Origin: Leuctra nigra
Taxonomy: Eukaryota; Arthropoda; Insecta; Plecoptera; Leuctridae
Direction of reading: 5' to 3'
DNA: 64,000 nt
Assembly: GCA_934045905.1 (NCBI GenBank)
Contig: OW203768.1
Span: 34,315,060-34,379,059 of the forward strand
Positions 47,201 through 58,879 of the stretch are shown piece by piece (position 1 is the first letter of the stretch; every line of letters starts with the position of its first letter). Position numbers and translations under genes: made by a program. Under the pieces are notes generated by a model. It saw nothing but the letters and a program-made list of their open reading frames with translations, was not told where the DNA came from and did not search any database.

Positions 47201-49688
47201 TCTAGTGGAGCGGTCGCTCCACCCAGCCAAGTCGTACTATACACTCACAGTCACTCAACATACCGTAAATGCCTAATAAACTGAGGAGCAGACCAAACAC
47301 TTTTACTGTAAGCAACAACATGGCATTTTCGGCCTACTGGATCTCAAAATTGGTAAATCTCACATTGTTGCGAAATATCTTAATTTCGAGCTATGGCCCA
47401 CCCCACTACATATACCAAATTTGGGAACAATAGGTTATGCCATTTGCGCGCTAGAGGACCGAGAAAACAGTGAAATTACACCACTTTCTGATTCTGAAGA
47501 TGATGATGATTCTGATGATATCACGAAACGTCGCTATCACCGCCACAGCCTAAACGGCTGAACCGATCGACCTGAAATTTTTACCACATGTGCACTTTTG
47601 GCGTCTGAGGTGCCTTTTTATAAAACCAACCGGAAGCCGCCATTTTGAAACCGGAAGTGACGTCATAACTCAAAAACGTCTGGACCGATTAGAACGAAAT
47701 TAGCGCCATTCGATTTAGATGGTCATCTTTATGAAGAATCAATAAAAAAAATATTATTTTCTTATTTTCTAAACCGGAAGTGACGTCATAAATACGCAAT
47801 ATTTAACTTATTTCAACAAATTATACTTAAAATACGTACATAATTAACTTACATTGTAACATAGACAATACAATTTATATATTCAAGGTAGCAGTGTTCT
47901 CGGCCGCCATTCCTGAAACCGGAAGTGACGTCATATATCTAAAACGCCTGTACCGATTGCAACTGAACTAGCTCCTGCGTATTCATTCTGCTATTTATTT
48001 GAAAAATCAATTGTGAAAAATGAATAAATAAATTAATGGTACCGGAAATGGCGGCAGGAACCACTAAATGAAACCGGAAGTGACGTCATATATTACAAAC
48101 GGCATGACCGATTTTACGGAAATATAGGGATTAGGAATTCAGATGGTCGTTCATGAAGGTATCAACTAGATAAAACTAGATTGTTTTCTTATTACCTATA
48201 CCGGAATTCGGCCGCTATTTCAAAACCGGAAGTGACGTCATGTATCGAAAACGGCTGGATCGATTATAACGAAACTTAAGCTATTCTTCTTGGATAATCA
48301 TTTTCATCTTATACCAAACGCAACTTTTCATAGTAACCAAATCGGTTGAGGCGTATTTTTTTAAAGAAATTAGTCCCTGCTCGGACATGTGCTACAAGCT
48401 GTATGAATAAACTAACAAAAGAAGTGATATCCCAGAAAAAACACTCCGTGTAAAAATACCAGCCAAGTCTCTTTAACTATAAAAAAAAATAGAAGAAATC
48501 TAAAAATTCAGCACTGAAAAGGAGTGATATCAAAAAAGGAGCCAAGTCAACAAATTTTCCAAATTTTAATCGTACCATTGAAATAAAAATATCAACCCCC
48601 GAGAAATACTTAAAAAAAGGACTTGGCGCATCGTTTTTTTAAAGACATTTTTCTATTCTTAAGCTTATGCCACTCACATACTACGTAGTTCAGAAATGCC
48701 TAGAAAAATTGGGACAAAACTTTCAAATTAAATATTGAACATTCTGTAAAATATTTTAAATTTAAATATAAGTACGCAAAGAAACATAGCATTGTCTTAC
48801 AAGCAATAAATACAGAACAGTTGTGTTTGTGATTGGTAGGTACCTATAGTTTTGTGGGTACATCAACATACCTACTACAGCATTATACTTTGAACCTTCT
48901 CGCCGTGTAATTAATTGCTATTAATTAACATTTTATACCAAAAAAATTCATAAATTACATAACGTATTACTTTAGATAAAAATCTAGTCAGTAATTATTT
49001 GAGCAGCATGGCTCAGTGCACTAGTCACTTATACAAATCTCATTGACGGCCTTCTTGTAATGAGCGCCTTCGCTATTTCCCTCAGTCACGATATTGAGAA
49101 GTATGATTGATTAATATGACCCTAGAAATAGTGGCAATAACGAATAGACTAGGCCGCTTCCGTTTATTCGTTATTCGTTTATCCGTTTATTTCCTCTGAA
49201 TATTGACAAAATACCAAAACTGCCAGTAGGTAAGAGTACTAGTTATATTAAAACGTAGTATGATTCGTCGATAATGAATGTGATATACTCAGGAAAATGT
49301 ACTTGTAGAGTTCTTCCTATACTTTTAGGATAGAAAAGTGTCTTTAAAAAAACGATGCGCCAAGTCCTTTTTTTAAGTATTTCTCGGGGGTTGATATTTT
49401 TATTTCAATGGTACGATTAAAATTTGGAAAATTCGTTGACTTGGCTCCTTTTTTGATATCACTCCTTTTCAGTGCTGAATTTTTAGATTTCTTCTATTTT
49501 TTTTTATAGTTAAAGAGACTTGGCTGGTATTTTTACACGGATTGTTTTTTCTGGGTTTAATTTAGTTGGCACCTCCAATAAATTATATTGAAAATGTGTT
49601 ATATTACAGATAATGTAGAGACTAACCATGTGCAGATCCCGTCAACAGCAGCATAGCGCTGACCAGAAGTACGCTGACCTTGAACATC
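44248..49688 (-). CDS. Secreted beta-trefoil-like protein, paralogue 3 (three coding exons)
   Basis: Exons are 49688-49627 (ATG at 49687-49685), 45872-45551 and 44638-44248. Acceptors are CTTGTTTCAG, CCTCTTGCAG and TTGTTCCAG; donors are GTTAGT and GTAAAT. Coding lengths 61+322+391 nt join in phases 1 and 2, giving 257 aa. The signal peptide is MFKVSVLLVSAMLLLTGSAH. A Gly/Ser/Pro-rich linker follows (SGSGSGHGPSEGSGQGPP), then RSIKHCQDLPLHT, PESVRNAVF, CLVNKKFSEYLYSP and three lobes (GDWKLV, LWLLE, LWKIT). AATAAA (minus) is at 44193-44188. Exon 2 exists once here, so this gene shows the unexpanded form of the junction that is amplified in paralogues 1 and 2. Its own amplification lies upstream, at the acceptor of its first coding exon. 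Function unknown. Confidence 0.78.
44883..45305 (-). repeat. Family B fragment in intron 2 of paralogue 3
   Basis: It starts with the B 3' end (GGAAAACGCTCTGTGTAACG) and continues with matching internal sequence to ACCAATCGA, where it stops before the other terminus. The CTAG is mutated to CATAG. Confidence 0.6.
46045..46922 (-). mobile_element. Family C TTAA-flanked element, copy 2, with nested insertion
   Basis: It matches copy 1 in reverse from TTAAGGTAGAACCACC to TTGCTCTACCTTAA. It is interrupted by 46563-46894, bordered by the 10-bp direct repeat TATATGTCGA. A diverged piece of family C may also lie at 11900-12010. Confidence 0.65.
46563..46894 (+). mobile_element. Nested insert with 36-bp hairpin and AATAAA end
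   Basis: A 332-bp insert between TATATGTCGA repeats. It contains a perfect hairpin (arms 46607-46642 and 46650-46685, 7-nt loop), AT dinucleotide runs, and ends GAAAATAAAGATATTA. A 10-bp target duplication and terminal AATAAA suggest retroposition of a transcript, but this is inference. Confidence 0.45.
47200..49555 (-). mobile_element. Family A composite element, copy 3
   Basis: It is inverted relative to copies 1 and 2 and lies in intron 1 of paralogue 3. The stem-loop end is at 47200. CCGGAAGTGACGTCA occurs five times (TGACGTCA at 47658, 47781, 47926, 48081, 48233). The terminal foldback has longer arms (48431-48647 and 49339-49555) around a 691-bp loop that is unlike the loops of the other copies. 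The loop holds ATGGCTCAGTGCACTAG, like a tRNA A box, so it may contain a decayed SINE. Confidence 0.75.
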
Positions 49689-52600
49689 CTGAAACAAGAT
49701 GGAGGTGTGACCTTGTGACCTTTGGGATTTAAATTACTCGCTCGGAGATCTATACAATTCACACCGTCATCTACACTACGTCTAAACCATGCTACGTCGC
49801 TGACCTTGAACATCCTGAAACAAGATAGAGGTGTGACCTTGTGACCTTTGGGATTTAAATTACTCGCTCGGAGATCTATACAATTCACACCGTCATCTTC
49901 ACTACGTCTAAACCATGCTACGTCGCTGACCTTGAACATCCTGAAACAAGATGGAGGTGTGACCTTGTGACCTTTGGGATTTAAATTACTCGCTCGGAGA
50001 TCTATACAATTCACACCGTCATCTACACTACGTCTAAACCATGCTACGTCGCTGACCTTGAACATCCTGAAACAAGATGGAGGTGTGACCTTGTGACCTT
50101 TGGGATTTAAATTACTCGCTCGGAGATCTATACAATTCACACCGTCATCTTCACTACGTCTAAACCATGCTACGTCGCTGACCTTGAACATCCTGAAACA
50201 AGATGGAGGTGTGACCTTGTGACCTTTGGGATTTAAATTACTCGCTCGGAGATCTATACAATTCACACCGTCATCTTCACTACGTCTAAACCATGCTACG
50301 TCGCTGACCTTGAACATCCTGAAACAAGATGGAGGTGTGACCTTGTGACCTTTGGGATTTAAATTACTCGCTCGGAGATCTATACAATTCACACCGTCAT
50401 CTACACTACGTCTTAACCATGCTACGTCGCTGACCTTGAACATCCTGAAACAAGATGGAGGTGTGACCTTGTGACCTTTGGGATTTGAATTACTCGCTCG
50501 GAGATCTATACAATTCACACCGTCATCTACACTACGTCTAAACCATGCTACGTCGCTGACCTTGAACTTCCTGAAACAAGATGGAGGTGTGACCTTGTGA
50601 CCTTTGGGATTTAAATTACTCGCTCGGAGATCTATACAATTCACACCGTCATCTACACTACGTCTAAACCATGCTACGTCGCTGACCTTGAACATCCTGA
50701 AACAAGATGGAGGTGTGACCTTGTGACCTTTGGGATTTAAATTACTCGCTCGGAGATCTATACAATTCACACCGTCATCTTCACTACGTCTAAACCATGC
50801 TACGTCGCTGACCTTGAACATCCTGAAACAAGATGGAGGTGTGACCTTGTGACCTTTGGGATTTAAATTACTCGCTCGGAGATCTATACAATTCACACCG
50901 TCATCTACACTACGTCTAAACCATGCTACGTCGGTGACCTTGAACATCCTGAAACAAGATGGAGGTGTGACCTTGTGACCTTTGGGATTTAAATTACTCG
51001 CTCGGAGATCTATACAATTCACACCGTCATCTACACTACGTCTAAACCATGCTACGTCGCTGACCTTGAACATCCTGAAACAAGATGGAGGTGTGACCTT
51101 GTGACCTTTGGGATTTAAATTACTCGCTCGGAGATCTATACAATTTACACCGTCATCTACACCACGTCTAAAGTCATGCTACGTCGCTGACCTTGAACAT
51201 CCTGAAACAAGATGGAGGTGTGACCTTGTGACCTTTGGGATTTAAATTACTCGTTCGGAGATCTATACAATTCACACCGTCATCTTCACTACGTCTAAAC
51301 CATGCTACGTCGCTGACCTTGAACATCCTGAAACAAGATGGAGGTGTGACCTTGTGACCTTTGGGATTTAAATTACTCGCTCGGAGATCTATACAATTCA
51401 CACCGTCATCTTCACTACGTCTAAACCATGCTACGTCGCTGACCTTGAACATCCTGAAACAAGATGGAGGTGTGACCTTGTGACCTTTGGGATTTAAATT
51501 ACTCGCTCGGAGATCTATACAATTCACACCGTCATCTACACTACGTCTAAACCATGCTACGTCGCTGACCTTGAACATCCTGAAACAAGATGGAGGTGTG
51601 ACCTTGTGACCTTTGGGATTTAAATTACTCGCTCGGAGATCTATACAATTCACACCGTCATCTACACTACGTCTAAATCATGCTACGTCGCTGACCTTGA
51701 ACATCCTGAAACAAGATGGAGGTGTGACCTTGTGACCTTTGGGATTTAAATTACTCGCTCGGAGATCTATACAATTCACACCGTCATCTTCACTACGTCT
51801 AAACCATGCTACGTCGCTGACCTTGAACATCCTGAAACAAGATGGAGGTGTGACCTTGTGACCTTTGGGATTTAAATTACTCGCTCGGAGATCTATACAA
51901 TTTACACCGTCATCTACACTACGTCTAAACCATGCTACGTCGCTGACCTTGGACATCCTGAAACAAGATGGAGGTGTGACCTTGTGACCTTTGGGATTTA
52001 AATTACTCGCTCTGAGATCTATACAATTCACACCGTCATCTACACTACGTCTAAACCATGCTACGTCGCTGACCTTGAACATCCTGAAACAAGATGGAGG
52101 TGTGACCTTGTGACCTTTGGGATTTAAATTACTCGCTCAGAGATCTATACAATTCACACCGTCATCTACACTACGTCTAAACCATGCTACGTCGCTGACC
52201 TTGAACATCCTGAAACAAGATGGAGGTGTGACCTTGTGACCTTTGGGATTTGAATTACTCGCTCGGAGATCTATACAATTCACACCGTCATCTACACTAC
52301 GTCTAAACCATGCTACGTCGCTGACCTTGAACATCCTGAAACAAGATGGAGGTGTGACCTTGTGACCTTTGGGATTTAAATTACTCGCTCGGAGATCTAT
52401 ACAATTCACACCGTCATCTTCACTACGTCTAAACCATGCTACGTCGCTGACCTTGAACATCCTGAAACAAGATGGAGGTGTGACCTTGTGACCTTTGGGA
52501 TTTAAATTACTCGCTCGGAGATCTATACAATTCACACCGTCATCTACACTACGTCTAAACCATGCTACGTCGCTGACCTTGAACATCCTGAAACAAGATG

Positions 52601-55600
52601 GAGGTGTGACCTTGTGACCTTTGGGATTTAAATTACTCGCTCGGAGATCTATACAATTCACACCGTCATCTACACTACGTCTAAACCATGCTACGTCGCT
52701 GACCTTGAACATCCTGAAACAAGATGGAGGTGTGACCTTGTGACCTTTAGGATTTAAATTACTCGCTCGGAGATCTATACAATTCACACCGTCATCTACA
52801 CCACGTCTAAACCATGCTACGTCGCTGACCTTGAACATCCTGAAACAAGATGGAGGTGTGACCTTGTGACCTTTGGGATTTAAATTACTCGTTCGGAGAT
52901 CTATACAATTCACACCGTCATCTTCACTACGTCTAAACCATGCTACGTCGCTGACCTTGAACATCCTGAAACAAGATGGAGGTGTGACCTTGTGACCTTT
53001 GGGATTTAAATTACACGCTCGGAGATCTATACAATTCACACCGTCATCTTCACTACGTCTAAACCATGCTACGTCGCTGACCTTGAACATCCTGAAACAA
53101 GATGGAGGTGTGACCTTGTGACCTTTGGGATTTAAATTACTCGCTCGGAGATCTATACAATTCACACCGTCATCTACACTACGTCTAAACCATGCTACGT
53201 CGCTGACCTTGAACATCCTGAAACAAGATGGAGGTGTGACCTTGTGACCTTTGGGATTTAAATTACTCGCTCGGAGATCTATACAATTCACACCGTCATC
53301 TACACTACGTCTAAATCATGCTACGTCGCTGACCTTGAACATCCTGAAACAAGATGGAGGTGTGACCTTGTGACCTTTGGGATTTAAATTACTCGCTCGG
53401 AGATCTATACAATTCACACCGTCATCTTCACTACGTCTAAACCATGCTACGTCGCTGACCTTGAACATCCTGAAACAAGATGGAGGTGTGACCTTGTGAT
53501 CTTTGGGATTTAAATTACTCGCTCGGAGATCTATACAATTTACACCGTCATCTACACTACGTCTAAACCATGCTACGTCGCTGACCTTGGACATCCTGAA
53601 ACAAGATGGAGGTGTGACCTTGTGACCTTTGGGATTTAAATTACTCGCTCGGAGATCTATACAATTCACACCGTCATCTTCACTACGTCTAAACCATGCT
53701 ACGTCGCTGACCTTGAACATCCTGAAACAAGATGGAGGTGTGACCTTGTGACCTTTGGGATTTAAATTACTCGTTCAGAGATCTATACAATTCACACCGT
53801 CATCTACACTACGTCTAAACCATGCTACGTCGCTGACCTTGAACATCCTGAAACAAGATGGAGGTGTGACCTTGTGACCTTTGGGATTTAAATTACTCGC
53901 TCGGAGATCTATACAATTCACACCGTCATCTACACTACGTCTAAACCATGCTACGTCGCTGACCTTGAACATCCTGAAACAAGATGGAGGTGTGACCTTG
54001 TGACCTTTGGGATTTAAATTACTCGCTCGGAGATCTATACAATTCACACCGTCATCTTCACTACGTCTAAACCATGCTACGTCGCTGACCTTGAACATCC
54101 TGAAACAAGAAGGAGGTGTGACCTTGTGACCTTTGGGATTTAAATTACTCGCTCGGAGATCTATACAATTCACACCGTCATCTACACTACGTCTAAACCA
54201 TGCTACGTCGCTGACCTTGAACATCCTGAAACAAGATGGAGGTGTGACCTTGTGACCTTTGGGATTTAAATTACTCGCTCGGAGATCTATACAATTCACA
54301 CCGTCATCTACACTACGTCTAAACCATGCTACGTCGCTGACCTTGAACATCCTGAAACAAGATGGAGGTGTGACCTTGTGACCTTTGGGATTTAAATTAC
54401 TCGCTCGGAGATCTATACAATTCACACCGTCATCTTCACTACGTCTAAACCATGCTACGTCGCTGACCTTGAACATCCTGAAACAAGATGGAGGTGTGAC
54501 CTTGTGACCTTTGGGATTTAAATTACTCGCTCGGAGATCTATACAATTCACACCGTCATCTTCACTACGTCTAAACCATGCTACGTCGCTGACCTTGAAC
54601 ATCCTGAAACAAGATGGAGGGGTGACCTTGTGACCTTTGGGATTTAAATTACTCGCTCGGAGATCTATACAATTCACACCGTCATCTACACTACGTCTAA
54701 ATCATGCTACGTCGCTGACCTTGAACATCCTGAAACAAGATGGAGGTGTGACCTTGTGACCTTTGGGATTTAAATTACTCGCTCGGAGATCTATACAATT
54801 CACACCGTCATCTTCACTACGTCTAAACCATGCTACGTCGCTGACCTTGAACATCCTGAAACAAGATGGAGGTGTGACCTTGTGACCTTTGGGATTTAAA
54901 TTACTCGCTCGGAGATCTATACAATTTACACCGTCATCTACACTACGTCTAAACCATGCTACGTCGCTGACCTTGGACATCCTGAAACAAGATGGAGGTG
55001 TGACCTTGTGACCTTTGGGATTTAAATTACTCGCTCGGAGATCTATACAATTCACACCGTCATCTACACTACGTCTAAACCATGCTACGTCGCTGACCTT
55101 GAACATCCTGAAACAAGATGGAGGTGTGACCTTGTGACCTTTGGGATTTAAATTACTCGCTCAGAGATCTATACAATTCACACCGTCATCTACACTACGT
55201 CTAAACCATGCTACGTCGCTGACCTTGAACATCCTGAAACAAGATGGAGGTGTGACCTTGTGACCTTTGGGATTTAAATTACTCGCTCGGAGATCTATAC
55301 AATTCACACCGTCATCTACACTACGTCTAAACCATGCTACGTCGCTGACCTTGAACATCCTGAAACAAGATGGAGGTGTGACCTTGTGACCTTTGGGATT
55401 TAAATTACTCGCTCGGAGATCTATACAATTCACACCGTCATCTTCACTACGTCTAAACCATGCTACGTCGCTGACCTTGAACATCCTGAAACAAGAAGGA
55501 GGTGTGACCTTGTGACCTTTGGGATTTAAATTACTCGCTCGGAGATCTATACAATTCACACCGTCATCTACACTACGTCTAAACCATGCTACGTCGCTGA

Positions 55601-56848
55601 CCTTGAACATCCTGAAACAAGATGGAGGTGTGACCTTGTGACCTTTGGGATTTAAATTACTCGCTCGGAGATCTATACAATTCACACCGTCATCTACACT
55701 ACGTCTAAACCATGCTACGTCGCTGACCTTGAACATCCTGAAACAAGATGGAGGTGTGACCTTGTGACCTTTGGGATTTAAATTACTCGCTCGGAGATCT
55801 ATACAATTCACACCGTCATCTTCACTACGTCTAAACCATGCTACGTCGCTGACCTTGAACATCCTGAAACAAGATGGAGGTGTGACCTTGTGACCTTTGG
55901 GATTTAAATTACTCGCTCGGAGATCTATACAATTCACACCGTCATCTTCACTACGTCTAAACCATGCTACGTCGCTGACCTTGAACATCCTGAAACAAGA
56001 AGGAGGTGTGACCTTGTGACCTTTGGGATTTAAATTACTCGCTCGGAGATCTATACAATTCACACCGTCATCTACACTACGTCTAAACCATGCTACGTCG
56101 CTGACCTTGAACATCCTGAAACAAGATGGAGGTGTGACCTTGTGACCTTTGGGATTTAAATTACTCGCTCGGAGATCTATACAATTCACACCGTCATCTA
56201 CACTACGTCTAAACCATGCTACGTCGCTGACCTTGAACATCCTGAAACAAGATGGAGGTGTGACCTTGTGACCTTTGGGATTTAAATTACTCGCTCGGAG
56301 ATCTATACAATTCACACCGTCATCTACACTACGTATAAACCATGCTACGTCGCTGACCTTGAACATCCTGAAACAAGATGGAGGTGTGACCTTGTGACCT
56401 TTGGGATTTAAATTACTCGCTCGGAGATCTATACAATTCACACCGTCATCTTCACTACGTCTAAACCATGCTACGTCGCTGACCTTGAACATCCTGAAAC
56501 AAGAAGGAGGTGTGACCTTGTGACCTTTGGGATTTAAATTACTCGCTCGGAGATCTATACAATTCACACCGTCATCTACACTACGTCTAAACCATGCTAC
56601 GTCGCTGACCTTGAACATCCTGAAACAAGATGGAGGTGTGACCTTGTGACCTTTGGGATTTAAATTACTCGCTCGGAGATCTATACAATTCACACCGTCA
56701 TCTACACTACGTCTAAACCATGCTACGTCGCTGACCTTGAACATCCTGAAACAAGATGGAGGTGTGACCTTGTGACCTTTGGGATTTAAATTACTCGCTC
56801 GGAGATCTATACAATTCACACCGTCATCTACACTACGTCTAAACCATT
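49680..56848 (-). repeat. 126-bp minisatellite, about 57 units, repeating the acceptor and start codon of paralogue 3 exon 1
   Basis: The string CATCCTGAAAC recurs from 49685 to 56742 at 126-bp spacing (56 intervals plus one extra base near 51171). On the minus strand each unit contains a good acceptor (CCATCTTGTTTCAG), then GATGTTCAAGGTCAGC, the start of the signal-peptide exon. Only the last unit continues into the real signal peptide; the others go on into a 42-codon open unit (MFKVSDVAWFRRS...). Some units carry a stop (TGG to TGA where CCATGC is TCATGC). Sites vary between TACACT/TTCACT, TTCACACC/TTTACACC and GAACATCC/GGACATCC. Confidence 0.95.
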
Positions 56849-56968
56849 TTTTCTTCTACGTTTTGCACTAATTGAAGAAGTAATCTTAACTAAAACAACA
56901 CTTAACCTACGCTTAAGGTTGAGAAATAGGAGATATTATGATGTGCACTGAACGCCGTCAAATGGCAA

Positions 56969-57090
56969 ACTCACCTGTTGCGTAGCCGGCTGGAGGTGTG
57001 GGTGGACATGCTCGCACTTACAATTACTTCATTATGCGTCGTGCAGGAAGCTTGCAACTCGGGTATTGGCAAACGATCTATGGTATTGGT
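56969..57090 (-). promoter_or_regulatory. Candidate 5' leader exon of paralogue 3
   Basis: A consensus donor ACAG|GTGAGT on the minus strand (exon end at 56975) lies about 130 bp upstream of the far edge of the 126-bp array. A leader exon spliced here would have the entire array as its first intron and could in principle choose any array acceptor. No TATA box is visible, and the block is not similar to the promoters of paralogues 1 and 2. Confidence 0.3.
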
Positions 57091-57434
57091 CAGATGACCA
57101 CGCAAAACGCAAATAAACACCAAGATGATACCTAAAATATGCTAAATTAAATTTAAAAAAAACAATTTCGGTACTGAGAGACTCAAGAAAAAAATCGCAA
57201 CCTTTTTTTACATCGAATATATTTAAATGTTAGTAGGACTACTTTTAATATATATGTCCTCCTGGTACAGCCCGGAAGTGAATCAACTATAATGTTTAAA
57301 CTGTCACTGTTTTGTAAACTGTATTATTCGCTTTCTATTACAGTTCAATTTTTTAGGGGTCACATTGCTCTGCAATCAGACTAATATGGCTACGAAGTAC
57401 GAATGAATGATTATGATGACGATCATTGGAAGAT

Positions 57435-57605
57435 GATGAAGGATTGGTATTGTGGTGGGAAGGAGGTGGTGGTGGGCTCAGAAGTGGAGAACATTTTAGC
57501 CTCTTGCTTGACTTGACTGAGGAAATCAAAACAAACTCACTCAGGAAGCACGGCGGACTTCGAACCCGGAATTACCCAGGTCCTGAGTGAAATCACCTGA
57601 GCTCG
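57435..57605 (-). mobile_element. tRNA-derived SINE remnant
   Basis: The minus strand has GGGTTCGAAGTCCG, a B box, followed by TTTCCTCAGTC and CTCCTTCCCACC, matching the piece at 5243-5450. The A box region is degenerate. Confidence 0.5.
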
Positions 57606-57663
57606 CATAAATTACCTTTCAATTTACGAAACAATTCAAAATATGTTGATCTTCTTAGCAACA

Positions 57664-57800
57664 TAAACACTAACTGATAAAGACAATATTTGTGCCCAAA
57701 CTCTAAGAAAATCTGAAAAATAGGGACATCAGATTTTCAAGGAGTTTGGGCACAAATATTATTATCTATTGTCTTATAAAATTATCAGTTTGTGTTTATA
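57664..57800. repeat. Imperfect inverted repeat
   Basis: ATATTTGTGCCCAAACTC and GAGTTTGGGCACAAATAT are exact complements, with looser matches outward (AACTGATAAAGACAATA / TATTGTCTTATAAAATTATC). Confidence 0.6.
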
Positions 57801-58524
57801 TTGATAAGATCGACTAAAAAATTATGTATAATAATTATTTATTAAATTTTATAATTTGAATGATTCAAAAGTTATAACGATATTTAGGGAATATTATCTC
57901 CAAAGCAGTCGACTCATAAACCCTGTGACAGTGTTTCAAAATGCTCGAAGTACTCACATAGAACGAGGGCTCTATCCCAGCCAGCTTGGTCGACTTCCGA
58001 TGTGAACTGCTGACTGTTATCTCATGACAATATTCCACGTCTGTTTCCGATGACTTCTAGCCTCTTGAATGACCTGTCACCTACACTGCATATCACTTGT
58101 TACGTCATCTGTATCATAAGTCTGGATGCAACCACATGTGGGTCGACTCGATGTTATCATCACTGAATGCAGGGGTGTACACCGAAATCAGAGCTTCATC
58201 TAAACAATTTAAGAATGTTTAAAATAATATGTGAACAAATAGGTCTTGTCAAAAGCGCACCAGTATGCTTGGAATTGAATTAAAATTTTAAAAACATACC
58301 CTGCAATGCGCCCCGCACTGCACATGGTGCCCCCCACCCCCCGGTCCTTGCCACCGCCCTTGAATTTTGACATTTTGCCAACCCCTGATATAAAGGATGG
58401 ACCCATATACTTCATGAAAATCATTAATTTTAAGAGTATAAAATTACACTTAGTTCAATTAATGTTTACTCTTTAAACCTCTTACCAAGTTTGACATTTG
58501 TAATTTATCCCAAAACTAGCATTT

Positions 58525-58700
58525 TCTCGATTTTGATTTGCACACTTTTGAATTTATGTAATCAAGCTCATTTGTCATTTGACAAATAAAATACAGTTAT
58601 GTTTAAGTATTCTCTTACACAATGACTCATGTCACATGGATGAACCCAGAATTAGTCATTGGAATGGACTTCCGCCCTTCTACTTCTGAACTGCAGCATG
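58525..58700 (+). repeat. Family F dispersed repeat, compact copy
   Basis: The two blocks are contiguous: TAATCAAGCTCA, ATTCTCTTACACAATGACTC and ATGGACTTCCGCCCTTCTAC. It is followed by a GC-rich tract (58730-58870) with no supported gene. Confidence 0.4.
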
Positions 58701-58879
58701 ATCTCACGACACGAAGTGTGATTGTGTGTCAGCATGCTCCACATCGGACCGCGACGCGACACCGATCTTGCCCGGCGCCGTGTCGGCTTGTCGGGCCCCC
58801 CACAGGGGTCGGGGGCCCGCTGGGGGCGCGCACCTCCCAGAGTGTCCGGGGTGTCTCCGCGATGATTAGCACTAATGTT

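Noticed and set aside
49622..56819. CRISPR array or tandem protein-coding repeat at 49.7-56.8 kb
   Set aside because: The 126-bp units abut with no unique spacers, and the setting is an animal intron. Only the unit nearest the gene is clearly coding.
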